Origin: Latilactobacillus fuchuensis DSM 14340 = JCM 11249
GTDB taxonomy: Bacteria > Bacillota > Bacilli > Lactobacillales > Lactobacillaceae
DNA length: 36,729 nt
NCBI RefSeq assembly: GCF_000615805.1
Contig: NZ_BAMJ01000026.1
Coordinates: 1-36,729, forward strand
Direction of reading: 5' to 3'
Below are positions 26,120 to 34,939 of this stretch, piece after piece (the first letter of the stretch is position 1; every line of letters starts with the position of its first letter). The notes below the pieces were generated by a model. It was given only the letters and a program-made list of their open reading frames with translations, was not told the DNA's origin and ran no database searches. The position numbers were made by a program, and so were the translations under genes.

Positions 26120-27823
26120 CTACACTTCTTTTTGTTGGAAATAAGTTTTTTCGATTTTAGTATAAGCCCCTGGATCCACTTTTTCTAACGCGGTCGCTAA
26201 AGTATCTAACGCCCGTTGATAATCATAGTCATCATTAAAAATAGCTTGGGTTTCAACGCAAGCGACTTGAATTTCAGGGAAATCAAGGCGATAACGGTTC
26301 GCGTATTGCAAGAGTTGTTCCGTCATGAGCGCGCTGTCGACCAAATCGTTGGTCTTTTGTTTCAATTCATCTAAGTCCTCTTGTACTAAAATCAATTGTT
26401 TCGCGATTTCATCTAAATTAATTTTGATCTGGTTCAAACTGTTATCTAAAGCTTTAATTTCATCTGACACGACAAAGAAAAAGTCTAAATAGCTTTGTCT
26501 CAAACCAGGTAAATTTAATTTTTCAACAGACCGTTTGGTATTCCGCAATTCCAATTCAAATTGACGTAAATTATCGTTGGCGACTTTTTCACCATCGTGT
26601 AAGTCGGCCACTTGATCATGAATGGTTTGTTGTTGTTCTTCAATCTTAGTCAAACGGGTCTCAATCGCCACTAATTCTTCGGCAATGGCTGAATAGACGG
26701 CTTCATGCGCCCCAATCTGCTTTTGAAAACCGGTCAATAGCGCGGTTTGTTCGCTAATTTGATTGCTTAAATCCTTGGTCGTCGTTAACTCATCGTGGGT
26801 CAGGGCGTAACTTTGGTTTAAATGATCCAGTTCTAATAATAATTCGCGATTTTGTTCCTTAGCATGTTCGGCAAACGTTAAAACCGTTGGCATCTGTTGA
26901 TCGACGGTTTTCTTAGCCATCATTTCAGCTTCTAATTGGTCATATAGTTGATCGATACCGTGGGCAATCTCGGCGTTATTGGCTTCAACCGCTTCAATGT
27001 CTAACTGACTCATCAATGATAAGCTCTTATCGGATTGATCTTCCAGTTGTTGTTGTTTAATCGTAATTTGTTCATCAACAAAATTATAATGCTCAGTACG
27101 CATTCTTTGATCAATCTCAGCGATTTCAGCCAATTGTTCTGGGAATTCATTAGCTAATTCATTGTAGCGTTTCGGGATGCGTTCCATCCGGTTCTCTAAT
27201 TGATCCGTTTCGGTAATCAATTGTTGTAAAATCGCTTTGGCGCCTAAATGATCACCGGCCGTCGTCAATTCATTGGCGCGATCAAAATCAACTTCTAATC
27301 GACCAAGCGTCGCTTCTAGTTGATCGAGCGCAGGCCCAAATGAGAAGCTCTTGGTCAACAAACGTTTACGCAATTGTTGGTACTTCTCACGTAACCGTTG
27401 AATCTGTTGCCGTGTGTCGGCCTCATTCGCCAATAAATTTTCAAGCGCATCTTGAACGTCCACTAAATCTTGATCCGTTTCCGTTAAGTACGCCCGTAAT
27501 TGTTTTAAAACACGATTAACCTGTAAGAATTGATATTTCGTGTTGGCCGTTTCCGCATCAAATAGATACCCTTCGACCGTCGCAAAATTATGATTCGTTA
27601 ATTCATTATATTGTTTCTCCCACCGTTTAAAAGTGTCTAAACTTTCACCGGTTAAGTGTAATGACCGCAATTTCGTCAACCGTTCTGGAATCGGCAACGC
27701 CATTAAATCGCCCTTACGTTCTTCTAATTGTTTAATTTGTGTCACAAAGTGTCGCTGGTATAAAATAACGCTCATATATAAGATAAGCGCAATAACTACG
27801 ATTCCAATCAGAATGAAAAACAT
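26120..27823 (-). CDS. ezrA: Septation ring formation regulator EzrA
   Basis: A Firmicute-specific division protein with one N-terminal membrane helix (FFILIGIVVIALILYMSVIL) and a long cytoplasmic part. That part is made of spectrin-like coiled-coil repeats, rich in Leu, Glu and Gln. It modulates FtsZ ring assembly and links division to wall synthesis. I prefer ATG 27823 (AAAGGGTG nine bases upstream; 567 residues) over the in-frame GTG at 27835, which has no ribosome site. It is a single gene divergent from rpsD. Confidence 0.94.
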   Translation of the reverse strand: MFFILIGIVVIALILYMSVILYQRHFVTQIKQLEERKGDLMALPIPERLTKLRSLHLTGESLDTFKRWEKQYNELTNHNFATVEGYLFDAETANTKYQFLQVNRVLKQLRAYLTETDQDLVDVQDALENLLANEADTRQQIQRLREKYQQLRKRLLTKSFSFGPALDQLEATLGRLEVDFDRANELTTAGDHLGAKAILQQLITETDQLENRMERIPKRYNELANEFPEQLAEIAEIDQRMRTEHYNFVDEQITIKQQQLEDQSDKSLSLMSQLDIEAVEANNAEIAHGIDQLYDQLEAEMMAKKTVDQQMPTVLTFAEHAKEQNRELLLELDHLNQSYALTHDELTTTKDLSNQISEQTALLTGFQKQIGAHEAVYSAIAEELVAIETRLTKIEEQQQTIHDQVADLHDGEKVANDNLRQFELELRNTKRSVEKLNLPGLRQSYLDFFFVVSDEIKALDNSLNQIKINLDEIAKQLILVQEDLDELKQKTNDLVDSALMTEQLLQYANRYRLDFPEIQVACVETQAIFNDDYDYQRALDTLATALEKVDPGAYTKIEKTYFQQKEV

Positions 27824-27972
27824 CCAAAGACCCACCCTTTTGCGATTTAACTGAATTTTAAAATATAGTCGATACTATTAAGCTATTCTTGATTATAGCA
27901 TGAATACGGTGCCGGTTCAGCATAAATTGCCGATAAGTTCATAAAAAACAAGCGTTCTCGTCCGTAAAAAGC

Positions 27973-28002
27973 TTGACGAGTTTCCAATTGATACGTTATA
28001 CT
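27973..28002 (+). promoter_or_regulatory. Promoter of rpsD
   Basis: TTGACG (27973-27978), an 18-base spacer and TATACT (27997-28002); predicted transcript start about 28009. Confidence 0.75.
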
Positions 28003-28008
28003 AGCCAT

Positions 28009-28184
28009 TGTGTAAAATAATGCAGCAGTAAACGGTAAAGCCGTCAACAGTTTGTTTGCCCATATTTTTTGGTTCAATTGCGTAACCTTGCGGCTGCAAA
28101 GGCGAAGATTGTTAAACAAACTGAACGATTACTAAGTTTATATCGGATTATTTTACTCCAAAACATTTATTGGAGGATTTATTT
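28009..28184 (+). promoter_or_regulatory. Structured 5' leader of rpsD (probable S4 autoregulation)
   Basis: A leader of about 175 bases. The long-range helix CAGTTTGTTT (28048-28057) / AAACAAACTG (28114-28123) encloses a hairpin CCTTGC / GCAAAGG (28086-28102). A small stem ACGG/CCGT (28032-28044) precedes it. Autogenous control of rpsD by S4 binding its leader is known in Bacillus subtilis; that this leader works the same way is inference. The ribosome site TGGAGG is at 28171-28176. Confidence 0.55.
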
Positions 28185-28795
28185 ATGTCACGTTACACAG
28201 GCCCCAAATGGAACTTTCTCGTCGTTTAGGTATCTCACTTTCAGGTACAGGTAAAGAACTTGCTCGTCGTCCTTACGCCCCTGGCCAACACGGTAATGAC
28301 CGTCGCGGTAAAGTATCTGAATACGGTATGCAATTACGCGAAAAACAAAAGCTACGTATGATGTACGGTTTAAACGAACGTCAATTCCAAAACTTATTCG
28401 TTCGCGCTGGTAAAATTCGCGAAGGTAAGCATGGTGTTAACTTGATGGTCTTACTTGAACAACGTTTGGATAACTTGGTTTACCGTTTAGGTTTAGCAAG
28501 CACACGTGCTCAATCACGTCAATTAGTTAACCATGGTCACGTTACCGTTGATGGCAAACGTGTTGATATTCCTTCATACGAAGTTAAACCTGGTCAAGAA
28601 ATTTCAATTCGTGAAAAATCTAAAGACCTTGTGATCATCAAAGCCGCTATCGAAGGCACTGTTGGTCGTCCTTCATTCGTTAGCTTCGATGCTGATACTT
28701 TGAAAGGTTCATTAACTCGTTTACCAGAACGTTCAGAATTAGAACCTGAAATCGACGAAGCACTTATCGTTGAATTCTACAACAAGAAACTTTAA
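28185..28795 (+). CDS. rpsD: Ribosomal protein S4 (frameshifted in this sequence)
   Basis: Primary 16S rRNA-binding protein of the 30S subunit. From ATG 28185 the frame reads [10 protein letters not shown] and stops. Adding one A to the AA at 28212-28213 gives [26 protein letters not shown] and the rest of S4 (203 residues, exactly usual). The S4 RNA-binding domain [30 protein letters not shown] is clear. The gene is indispensable, so the break is a sequence error. Codon use is strongly biased, as expected for a highly expressed gene. It stands alone as in Bacillus, outside the alpha operon. Confidence 0.97.
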
Positions 28796-28814
28796 TCCGT
28801 TTCATTGGTTGTCT

Positions 28815-28849
28815 AAAAAAGCATCTCCTTTACGGGAGATGCTTTTTTT
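28815..28849. terminator. Bidirectional terminator of rpsD and the DUF1054 gene
   Basis: AAAGCATCTCC / GGGAGATGCTTTTTTT between convergent genes, with A-run and T-run. Confidence 0.9.
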
Positions 28850-28855
28850 GTGAGC

Positions 28856-29455
28856 TTATTTAACCAGCTTGTATAGATCAGCCATTTTTAAGAGTCGTGT
28901 TTGAATATCAGCCATCAATTTTTCAGGCGTGGCAAACAACGGATCATCTTGATAATAGACTTTCCCCAGTAACCACTCCCCTTTTTTGGTCGTGGCAAAC
29001 TTAGTATTGATCAATGCCAAATTATCGGTCGACATCGGGAATTGTTGTTTAGTCATGTGATCGTAACTTAAATCAAAATCGGTAAATTCAGTTAACAACT
29101 GATCCGTTTCTTGCGCTAAGATCGGCGCATAATCCGTTTTGTTCGGCATCTCGGCCATCAGTGCAAACCAAACAAAAATCCGATCATCCCAAAAACCGAC
29201 TTCAAAATGCGGTAACATCTTGTAACCTCGTGAGCTTTCACTAAGCGCCATCCACGTATTCATCGGCGGATTCTTAAACCGGCGTAAATGCTTGGCAATG
29301 TGCAGACTAAAGTCTAAATCGGTTTGCGCTTTAAATGCGGTTTGCAATTGCGCCCCAAACGTCTCGAACTTTGGATCCAATTGCGTATATATTTTATCTA
29401 AACGCCCCTTGAGCGTTTCGTCGTTAAAAATCGTAAAATCAGTTTGAGTAAACAT
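28856..29455 (-). CDS. DUF1054/UPF0637 protein (YktB-like)
   Basis: A 199-residue soluble protein that I recognise as the UPF0637 family from MFTQTDFTIFNDETLKGRLDKIY, GFWDDRIFVWFALMAEMPNK and a regularly spaced globular pattern. Function is unknown. ATG 29455 with GAGGAGG upstream is preferred over the extended frame to 29497. It is divergent from the DUF1694 gene. Confidence 0.85.
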   Translation of the reverse strand: MFTQTDFTIFNDETLKGRLDKIYTQLDPKFETFGAQLQTAFKAQTDLDFSLHIAKHLRRFKNPPMNTWMALSESSRGYKMLPHFEVGFWDDRIFVWFALMAEMPNKTDYAPILAQETDQLLTEFTDFDLSYDHMTKQQFPMSTDNLALINTKFATTKKGEWLLGKVYYQDDPLFATPEKLMADIQTRLLKMADLYKLVK

Positions 29456-29470
29456 CTTATTCCTCCTCAT

Positions 29471-29495
29471 GCTATACTGATAGTTATAATATAGC
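29471..29495. promoter_or_regulatory. Overlapping divergent promoter region with GCTATA/TATAGC repeat
   Basis: The gap between the two divergent genes holds a TATAAT at 29485-29490 for the plus-strand gene and TATA-type sequences on the other strand. They sit within an inverted repeat GCTATA (29471-29476) / TATAGC (29490-29495). No good -35 boxes are seen. Confidence 0.4.
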
Positions 29496-29520
29496 ATAAT
29501 TTACAAATGAGGTGACCTTT

Positions 29521-29970
29521 TTGACAGACAACGATCAACTTCAACAACATTTAGAAAGTGCCATGCATGGGACGCCCCAAACCAATCCCGATGAACGCCG
29601 ACGCTACCTCGGTTCATTACGGGAACGCGTTTTCCTCAGCATGACCAATCAACAACTGGCCCAAGCTGACTATCAAAAATTATTTGAAAGCCATTTGACC
29701 GAGTTTAAAGACTATCAAGTATTGTTAAACGGTAAAAATTCAGCGGCGACAGGTTATTTAGCCGCCCTCTCCGCTAAAAGCATCCCCTTTACTCTCGTCA
29801 ATAACGAAACGGCCCACACTGATCCGACCGCCTTTGGTCTGTTGGTCGTCGCTGCCGATGCGATTAATTGTGACCCGATTGCGATCGAGCTTAAATATCC
29901 AACAACCACCACGAATAAACCAGTCGAAAAACCTGAAAAAGATAGTTTCTTTAAAAGATTATTCGACTAA
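29521..29970 (+). CDS. DUF1694 protein (YueI-like)
   Basis: A 149-residue soluble protein of the DUF1694 family (LGSLRERVFLSMTNQQLAQADYQKLF, then AFGLLVVAADAINCDPI). The fold resembles ribosomal L7Ae/L30e-like domains in related proteins; function is unknown. It ends in a charged, proline-rich tail. I prefer the TTG at 29521, with GAGGTGA six bases before it, over GTG 29512, which overlaps that ribosome site. Confidence 0.85.
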   Translation: MTDNDQLQQHLESAMHGTPQTNPDERRRYLGSLRERVFLSMTNQQLAQADYQKLFESHLTEFKDYQVLLNGKNSAATGYLAALSAKSIPFTLVNNETAHTDPTAFGLLVVAADAINCDPIAIELKYPTTTTNKPVEKPEKDSFFKRLFD

Positions 29971-29972
29971 TC

Positions 29973-30013
29973 AAAAAACGTGCCAATTTCATTGAGAAAT
30001 TGGCACGTTTTTT
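29973..30013. terminator. Bidirectional terminator of the DUF1694 gene and gshF
   Basis: AAAAAACGTGCCAATTTC / GAAATTGGCACGTTTTTT, between convergent genes. Confidence 0.9.
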
Positions 30014-30015
30014 AA

Positions 30016-32297
30016 TTACATTTCTGGAAATAGCAATTCCAAAACTTTCTTAGTCACGCGCCGACGCTTGCCCATCATCGGGAACAAATGAATCAACATC
30101 GCTGGATTGTAATTAGCTTCCAGTACCACCGCCATTTCCGGATGTTCCGGATTATACGCTTGGTATAAATTAGGCATAATAATATCGATTCCGGCAATGT
30201 TCAGATTCAGAACCTTGGCGGCTTGTTCCGCAATCGCAAAGTAACTTGGATCAACCTCATCCGTCACATCAACTGAATCACCACCGTTAGAAATATTTGA
30301 ATTTTGCAATAAGAAGATTTGACTACCACGGGCCGGAATGTCAGTCACTTGATAACCCTGCTGTTTCAAAATTAATTGTTCCCGTTCGCCTAAGCGAATA
30401 TTCTGGAGTGGTGTCAAGTGTTCCTCGCCGCGCAACGGATTATCATTTTTCTTGGCGACTAACTGTTCAATCGTTAACCGACCATCAGCGACAACATTGG
30501 CCGGCACGCGCTCGAGGACGGCTTGGACTTTTTGATTCATCACCAAGAAACGGTATTCCGAACCGGCAATATATTCTTCGACCAATACGCGTGAATCGTA
30601 AGCTTGCGCTAATTGGAACGCTTGTTTGAAATCAGCCTCGGTTGGTCGGGTGACAAAAGTCGTAATCCCAGCCCCCATATTGCTCGATTTCGGTTTAACC
30701 ACTAACGCCCGTTGACCAAACGCCACTTGATAATCCGCAACGGCCGTTTCAACATCGGTATACTCAGCCCCCGCGGGCACCCGCATCCCGTGATTCGCTA
30801 ACAGAATTTTAGTGACCACCTTATTATCCACTAACGGTAAACTGACTAATTGATCCAAACTCGTCATATTACCATTTTTAACCAATTCATGGTGTTTTTG
30901 ATAGGTTAACTCAACAAACTGATCCGCACGATCTAAGACGGCCACGTGCAACCCTTTTTGAAACGCATCAAACATCAACATCTGCGTTGATAATTCCATA
31001 TCCGTATAACCTTGCAATTGATAGGGTTTAGCTAGCAGTTCCTGTTTCATCGACTGCGCTTGCTTGAGACCAAACGCCGTTAATGAATGATCTTGAATCG
31101 CTTGCGCCAATTGATAACTGGTCGTTAACTGATAATCAAGCACTTGCTGATTCATCACGTCCCAGGCCGCTAAGAATCGCGGTTCGAAATGATAATCCAA
31201 AATAAACTGATGCAAATCAGCCATAATTTGAACGAGAATCGTCTGTTGACTCGACGGTTGGTTCGGATTTTCCAACGCAATTTGTTCGTTGACCGCTTGC
31301 CCTTGTTGTAATCGTTCACCGAGCGTACCCGCTTGCTTAGGTAGCGCCAATAAATAGGTGAAAAATAAATGGAGAAAATCAAGTTGTTTTTGGGTCATAC
31401 CGGTAATGGCGTACGGATTTAAATCAAAACCTCTAAATTCGAGATAATCAATCCCGTTAGTCGCCAACGAGGCCAACGAATGGCTCCGCAACCGGACACT
31501 ACCGTAAAATTCACGTTCAGAAATCAACTGTCCCGCTTGAATCGCGGTTTGCATCGACGTGACATATGCCGATACGGATTCAAAATCAATCTTAGCCGTA
31601 TGATTGGTGTACCCAAACAGTTGGCTCGCTCGCAAACTACGAACCGGATGATCCGTGCCGATTGACCGGCCTTCAAAAAGCCGGCTTCTGCAATCGGGCT
31701 CGCCCCAAATAAGTAAGTCAGGACAAACCGGTATTGTTGATAATTTTGAGCGAGTTGCAAATAAAGTGCATCGCTAAAATCACTCAACTGCGCATATTGA
31801 TCATGATAATATTCACCATACAAACGTGCTAATAACGTAGAATCTAAACTAAAATTATAGTGAATTCCGGAGACCATTTGTAAGCGGCGACCGTAACGTT
31901 TGGCGAGGTATTCCCGATAATCCTGGACGTCTTTTGTAAAATGAGCCAGTGGAATCTGGGTTTCATCAGCAGGAAGCACTGGTGGCATACTCAACGGCCA
32001 CAAATAATCGCAGCCCGGTAATGACGCTTGTAACACTTGCTCTAATGCGGACAGTTGCTGTTCAACCTCAATCGTATTATCAAACTGATCACTGACGATT
32101 TCCGTCTGCGTTTCGGCAAAATCGGTGCCGATATAGGGATGAAATTGACGGTCGCCCAAAATATCAGGATGGGCCAAGGCACTCAAACGACCCTGACCAT
32201 CAATTCGTTGGCCTTCTTTTTCGATTCCAAAAACACCACGATTCAATAGTGGTGCTAGATTAAGTTGTTGAATAGTTTCAAAAAGTTGATTCGACAT
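30016..32297 (-). CDS. gshF: Bifunctional glutamate-cysteine ligase/glutathione synthetase GshF (frameshifted)
   Basis: Makes glutathione from Glu, Cys and Gly in one polypeptide. The N-terminal part is a gamma-glutamylcysteine ligase (GVFGIEKEGQR, HPYIGTDFAETQTEIVSD, SGIHYNFSL). The C-terminal part is an ATP-grasp domain (ALVVKPKSSNMGAGI, VLVEEYIAGSEYRFLV, VVLEANYNPAML). The frame breaks near 31675: GASPIAEAGF continues as FEGRSIGTDHPVRSLRASQLFG when one T is added to the TTTTT run. That gives 760 residues, normal for GshF. It is probably a sequence error. ATG 32297 follows AAGAGG; promoter TTTAAA-17-TATAAT (32333-32361). It is divergent from rarA. Confidence 0.94.
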
Positions 32298-32332
32298 GAC
32301 GCTAACCTCTTTTTACTCGGAGTTGTACCATC

Positions 32333-32386
32333 ATTATACACATGCTTCACCATTTTTTAAACGATAGTTCACTATCATGTTATACT
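32333..32386. promoter_or_regulatory. Back-to-back promoters of gshF and rarA with a central inverted repeat
   Basis: For gshF (minus): TATAAT 32333-32338 and TTTAAA 32356-32361, 17-base spacer. For rarA (plus): extended -10 TGTTATACT 32378-32386, with its -35 region overlapping the same TTTAAA. Between them GATAG-TTCA-CTATC (32363-32376) is a perfect inverted repeat, placed where a repressor would cover the rarA spacer. Confidence 0.6.
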
Positions 32387-32415
32387 AGTATCAAAATAAC
32401 CTAAGGAGGACCATC

Positions 32416-33690
32416 ATGCAACAACCCCTTGCTTACCGCATGCGACCGACTAATATTGATGAAATTGTCGGACAAACTCATTTAGTTGGTCCCCAAAAAA
32501 TTATTCGGCGAATGGTCAACGCCAAACTACTCTCTTCAATGATTCTATACGGACCGCCTGGTACGGGTAAAACCAGTATTGCCAGCGCGATTGCCGGCAG
32601 TACCCAATACGCTTTTCGGATGTTAAACGCCGCGACTGATAGTAAAAAAGACCTGCAAATTGTCGCCGAAGAAGCCAAGATGAGCGGCACTGTCATCTTG
32701 TTACTCGATGAAATTCATCGGCTCGATAAAACCAAACAAGATTTTCTACTGCCGCATCTTGAAAGTGGTCGCATTATTTTGATTGGCGCTACCACCGAGA
32801 ACCCCTACATCAGTATCAATCCCGCTATTCGGAGCCGTGCGCAAATCTTCGAGGTTAAACCCTTAGCTGAAGCCGACATCCACGTCGCACTCCAACGAGC
32901 ACTAACGGATAAAGAAAAAGGTCTAGGTGATGAGCCAGTCGCACTCAGCGAGGTCGCTGAACAGTACTTAGCACGCGTCACCAATGGCGATTTACGCAGT
33001 GCACTCAACACTTTAGAATTGGCGGTGCGTTCAACCCCTAAAGATGCTGATGGCGTGATTCAAATCGATATCGACGTGATTGAAGAATGCGTCCAACAAA
33101 AAGCGTTAACCCACGATAAAGATGGCGACGCACATTACGACGTGATATCCGCCTTCCAAAAGTCGGTCCGCGGGAGCGATGTCGATGCGGCCTTGCATTA
33201 TATGGGCCGGTTAATTGAAGCCGGCGATTTACCGTCCATTAGTCGCCGTTTAATGACGATGGCCTACGAAGATGTTGGTCTCGCTAATCCGCAAGCCTGC
33301 GCTCGGACGGTTGAAGCGATTGCCGCTGCCAAACAACTCGGTTTTCCGGAAGCTCGAATTCCTTTAGCAGTCGCCGTGATTGATTTATGTCTATCGCCGA
33401 AATCGAATTCAGCGATTTCGGCAATCGATAACGCTTTAGCCGATATTCGCGCTGGCAAAGCCGGCGAAGTCCCCGCGCACCTTAAAGACGCGCATTACGT
33501 TGGGGCTGACAAACTCGGGCGCGGCGTTGACTATAAATTTCCGCACGATTATCCCAACGATTGGGTCGCCCAAGATTACTTACCCACTAAACTGGCCAAC
33601 GCGCATTATTACGAGGCTAAAGAAACTGGTAAATATGAACAAGTCTTAAAACAACAATTAATCCGGTTACGCCAAGCCAAGCGTTCTTAA
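32416..33690 (+). CDS. rarA: Replication-associated recombination protein RarA (MgsA)
   Basis: An AAA+ ATPase acting at stalled replication forks, related to clamp-loader subunits and RuvB. Its 424 residues include the N-terminal MRPTNIDEIVGQ, Walker A GPPGTGKT (46-53), Walker B LLLDEIHR (from about 95) and sensor 1 IGATTENPYISIN. The C-terminal tetramerisation domain contains SDVDAALHYMGRLIEAGD and DYKFPHDYPNDWVAQDYLP. ATG 32416 follows AAGGAGG. It is followed by 6S RNA, a neighbourhood I recall in other Firmicutes. Confidence 0.95.
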   Translation: MQQPLAYRMRPTNIDEIVGQTHLVGPQKIIRRMVNAKLLSSMILYGPPGTGKTSIASAIAGSTQYAFRMLNAATDSKKDLQIVAEEAKMSGTVILLLDEIHRLDKTKQDFLLPHLESGRIILIGATTENPYISINPAIRSRAQIFEVKPLAEADIHVALQRALTDKEKGLGDEPVALSEVAEQYLARVTNGDLRSALNTLELAVRSTPKDADGVIQIDIDVIEECVQQKALTHDKDGDAHYDVISAFQKSVRGSDVDAALHYMGRLIEAGDLPSISRRLMTMAYEDVGLANPQACARTVEAIAAAKQLGFPEARIPLAVAVIDLCLSPKSNSAISAIDNALADIRAGKAGEVPAHLKDAHYVGADKLGRGVDYKFPHDYPNDWVAQDYLPTKLANAHYYEAKETGKYEQVLKQQLIRLRQAKRS

Positions 33691-33709
33691 GACACCGGTT
33701 ACAAATCGT

Positions 33710-33738
33710 TTGCATCACATTCCTAATCATGCTACTAT
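33710..33738 (+). promoter_or_regulatory. Promoter of the 6S RNA
   Basis: TTGCAT (33710-33715), 17-base spacer, TACTAT (33733-33738) with TGC before it. Confidence 0.7.
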
Positions 33739-33744
33739 GAATAT

Positions 33745-33980
33745 AAGATTTCTAGGGTGTTCGCGTCTTCCCACCTTAGGTTGACCGATCAAGTAATTCG
33801 TTAATGGGACGGATGAGTTATTAACTAGTGTATACTTCTTCACGAAGGAACCAGTGTTAATAATAATCTGACCCACCTGCACCTTTCGCGGGCTCAACTA
33901 TCGGGAAGCATTTACGGCACTATTAGATTTCTCAAAGTCCAACGACTTTGTTAGGGTCAACGTTTTCGTTGGCCCTTTTT
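33745..33980 (+). ncRNA. ssrS: 6S RNA
   Basis: A non-coding RNA of about 190 bases that folds as one long rod with a central bubble, the hallmark of 6S RNA, which binds RNA polymerase holoenzyme. Helices seen: CTAGGGTG (33752-33759) with CAC-T-ATTAG (33918-33926, one bulge); CTTCCC with GGGAAG; GGTTGA with TCAACT; TTATTAAC with GTTAATAA; and an apical CTTC-TTCAC-GAAGG hairpin. It ends with a small hairpin AAAGTC/GACTTT and a terminator GGGTCAACG/CGTTGGCCC with five T (33954-33980). No ORF is present. The position after rarA supports the call. Confidence 0.85.
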
Positions 33981-34008
33981 GTTGGATTAAATTTAGGAGG
34001 ATTGACCT

Positions 34009-34284
34009 TTGATTCAAACTGTTATCGTTATTTTTCTCATCATTATCGCCCTACTCGGATTGGTACTCTATCGTTATCATAATCAGCAATTCATGATTTT
34101 TGATTTAACCGAAAATACGCGACTCGGCCATGTACTCTTGATTGCCGGTATTTTATTGATCATTACGGCCGTCTGTGGTCTGTTAATTTTACTGTTGCTA
34201 CCAGTAATTTGGACCTTGATTACCGTGATTATCGCTAGTCTAATCGCTGGTTTTGTCGGTATTTGCTTCGCCACTAACCTATAA
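34009..34284 (+). CDS. Small three-helix membrane protein of unknown function
   Basis: A 91-residue, very hydrophobic protein with three predicted membrane helices (about 2-21, 41-62 and 65-87) and a short polar loop (RYHNQQFMIFDLTENTRLGH). It starts with TTG 34009, supported by a perfect AGGAGG at 33995-34000. I do not recognise the family. It lies directly after the 6S RNA terminator, with no evident promoter of its own besides readthrough, and before uspA. Confidence 0.75.
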   Translation: MIQTVIVIFLIIIALLGLVLYRYHNQQFMIFDLTENTRLGHVLLIAGILLIITAVCGLLILLLLPVIWTLITVIIASLIAGFVGICFATNL

Positions 34285-34296
34285 AAGCCTTTTCTT

Positions 34297-34326
34297 TTTA
34301 CATTTACCCGCTGGATAGCGTACAAT
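34297..34326 (+). promoter_or_regulatory. Promoter of the second uspA gene
   Basis: TTTACA (34297-34302), 18-base spacer, TACAAT (34321-34326). Confidence 0.65.
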
Positions 34327-34356
34327 AAGGTTGTAAAACTAAATGAGGTGATGAAT

Positions 34357-34848
34357 ATGTTACAACAATACAAACACATTCTAGTGGCAATTGATGGTTC
34401 TTATGAAGCTGAACTCGCTTTTCGTAAAGCGGTCGAAGTTGCGCTTAGAAATGAAGGTCATTTGCATTTGATTCATGTCATTGACACCCGGGCTTTCCAA
34501 AATATCTCGAGTTTTGATTCTGCAATGGTTGAACAAGTCACCGAAACTGCGAAGAAAACAATGAATGAATACATCGTCACTGCCAATGATTTAGGCTTAA
34601 AAGACGTTGATTTCAGCATTGAATATGGTGCACCTAAGAGCTTAATTGCCAAAGAAATTCCAGAAAAGAAAAAGATTGATTTAATCATGATTGGTGCGAC
34701 CGGTTTAAACGCCGTTGAACGGCTATTGATTGGTTCAGTCACTGAATACGTGACTCGGACTGCCGTTTGCGATGTACTAGTCGTTAGAACTGATTTGGCC
34801 AACAAACCAGCTCTTGCTAAGAAAAAGAGCACCATCGGTCAGGACTAA
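34357..34848 (+). CDS. Universal stress protein (UspA family)
   Basis: A 163-residue Usp-fold protein with HILVAIDGS near the start. The ATP-binding motif is G-x2-G-x9-G-S (GATGLNAVERLLIGS), followed by VTEYVTRTAVCDVLVVR and a Lys-rich tail. It is a paralogue of the protein at 22730, only moderately similar. ATG 34357 with AGGTGA five bases before it is preferred over the GTG and ATG codons that overlap the ribosome site. Confidence 0.93.
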   Translation: MLQQYKHILVAIDGSYEAELAFRKAVEVALRNEGHLHLIHVIDTRAFQNISSFDSAMVEQVTETAKKTMNEYIVTANDLGLKDVDFSIEYGAPKSLIAKEIPEKKKIDLIMIGATGLNAVERLLIGSVTEYVTRTAVCDVLVVRTDLANKPALAKKKSTIGQD

Positions 34849-34877
34849 TCACTAATCAGCTTAAAAATAACAACAAT

Positions 34878-34923
34878 AAAACGAGCGCTTATCCCCTACT
34901 ACTGTGGATAAGCGCTCGTTTTA
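34878..34923. terminator. Bidirectional terminator between uspA and the HTH regulator
   Basis: AAAACGAGCGCTTATCC / GGATAAGCGCTCGTTTT hairpin between convergent genes. Confidence 0.9.
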
Positions 34924-34939
34924 ATTTATTTAATAACCA

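Noticed and set aside
27883-28119. 78-codon open frame antisense to the rpsD leader
   Set aside because: No ribosome site, overlaps the rpsD promoter and leader, and has no recognisable domain.
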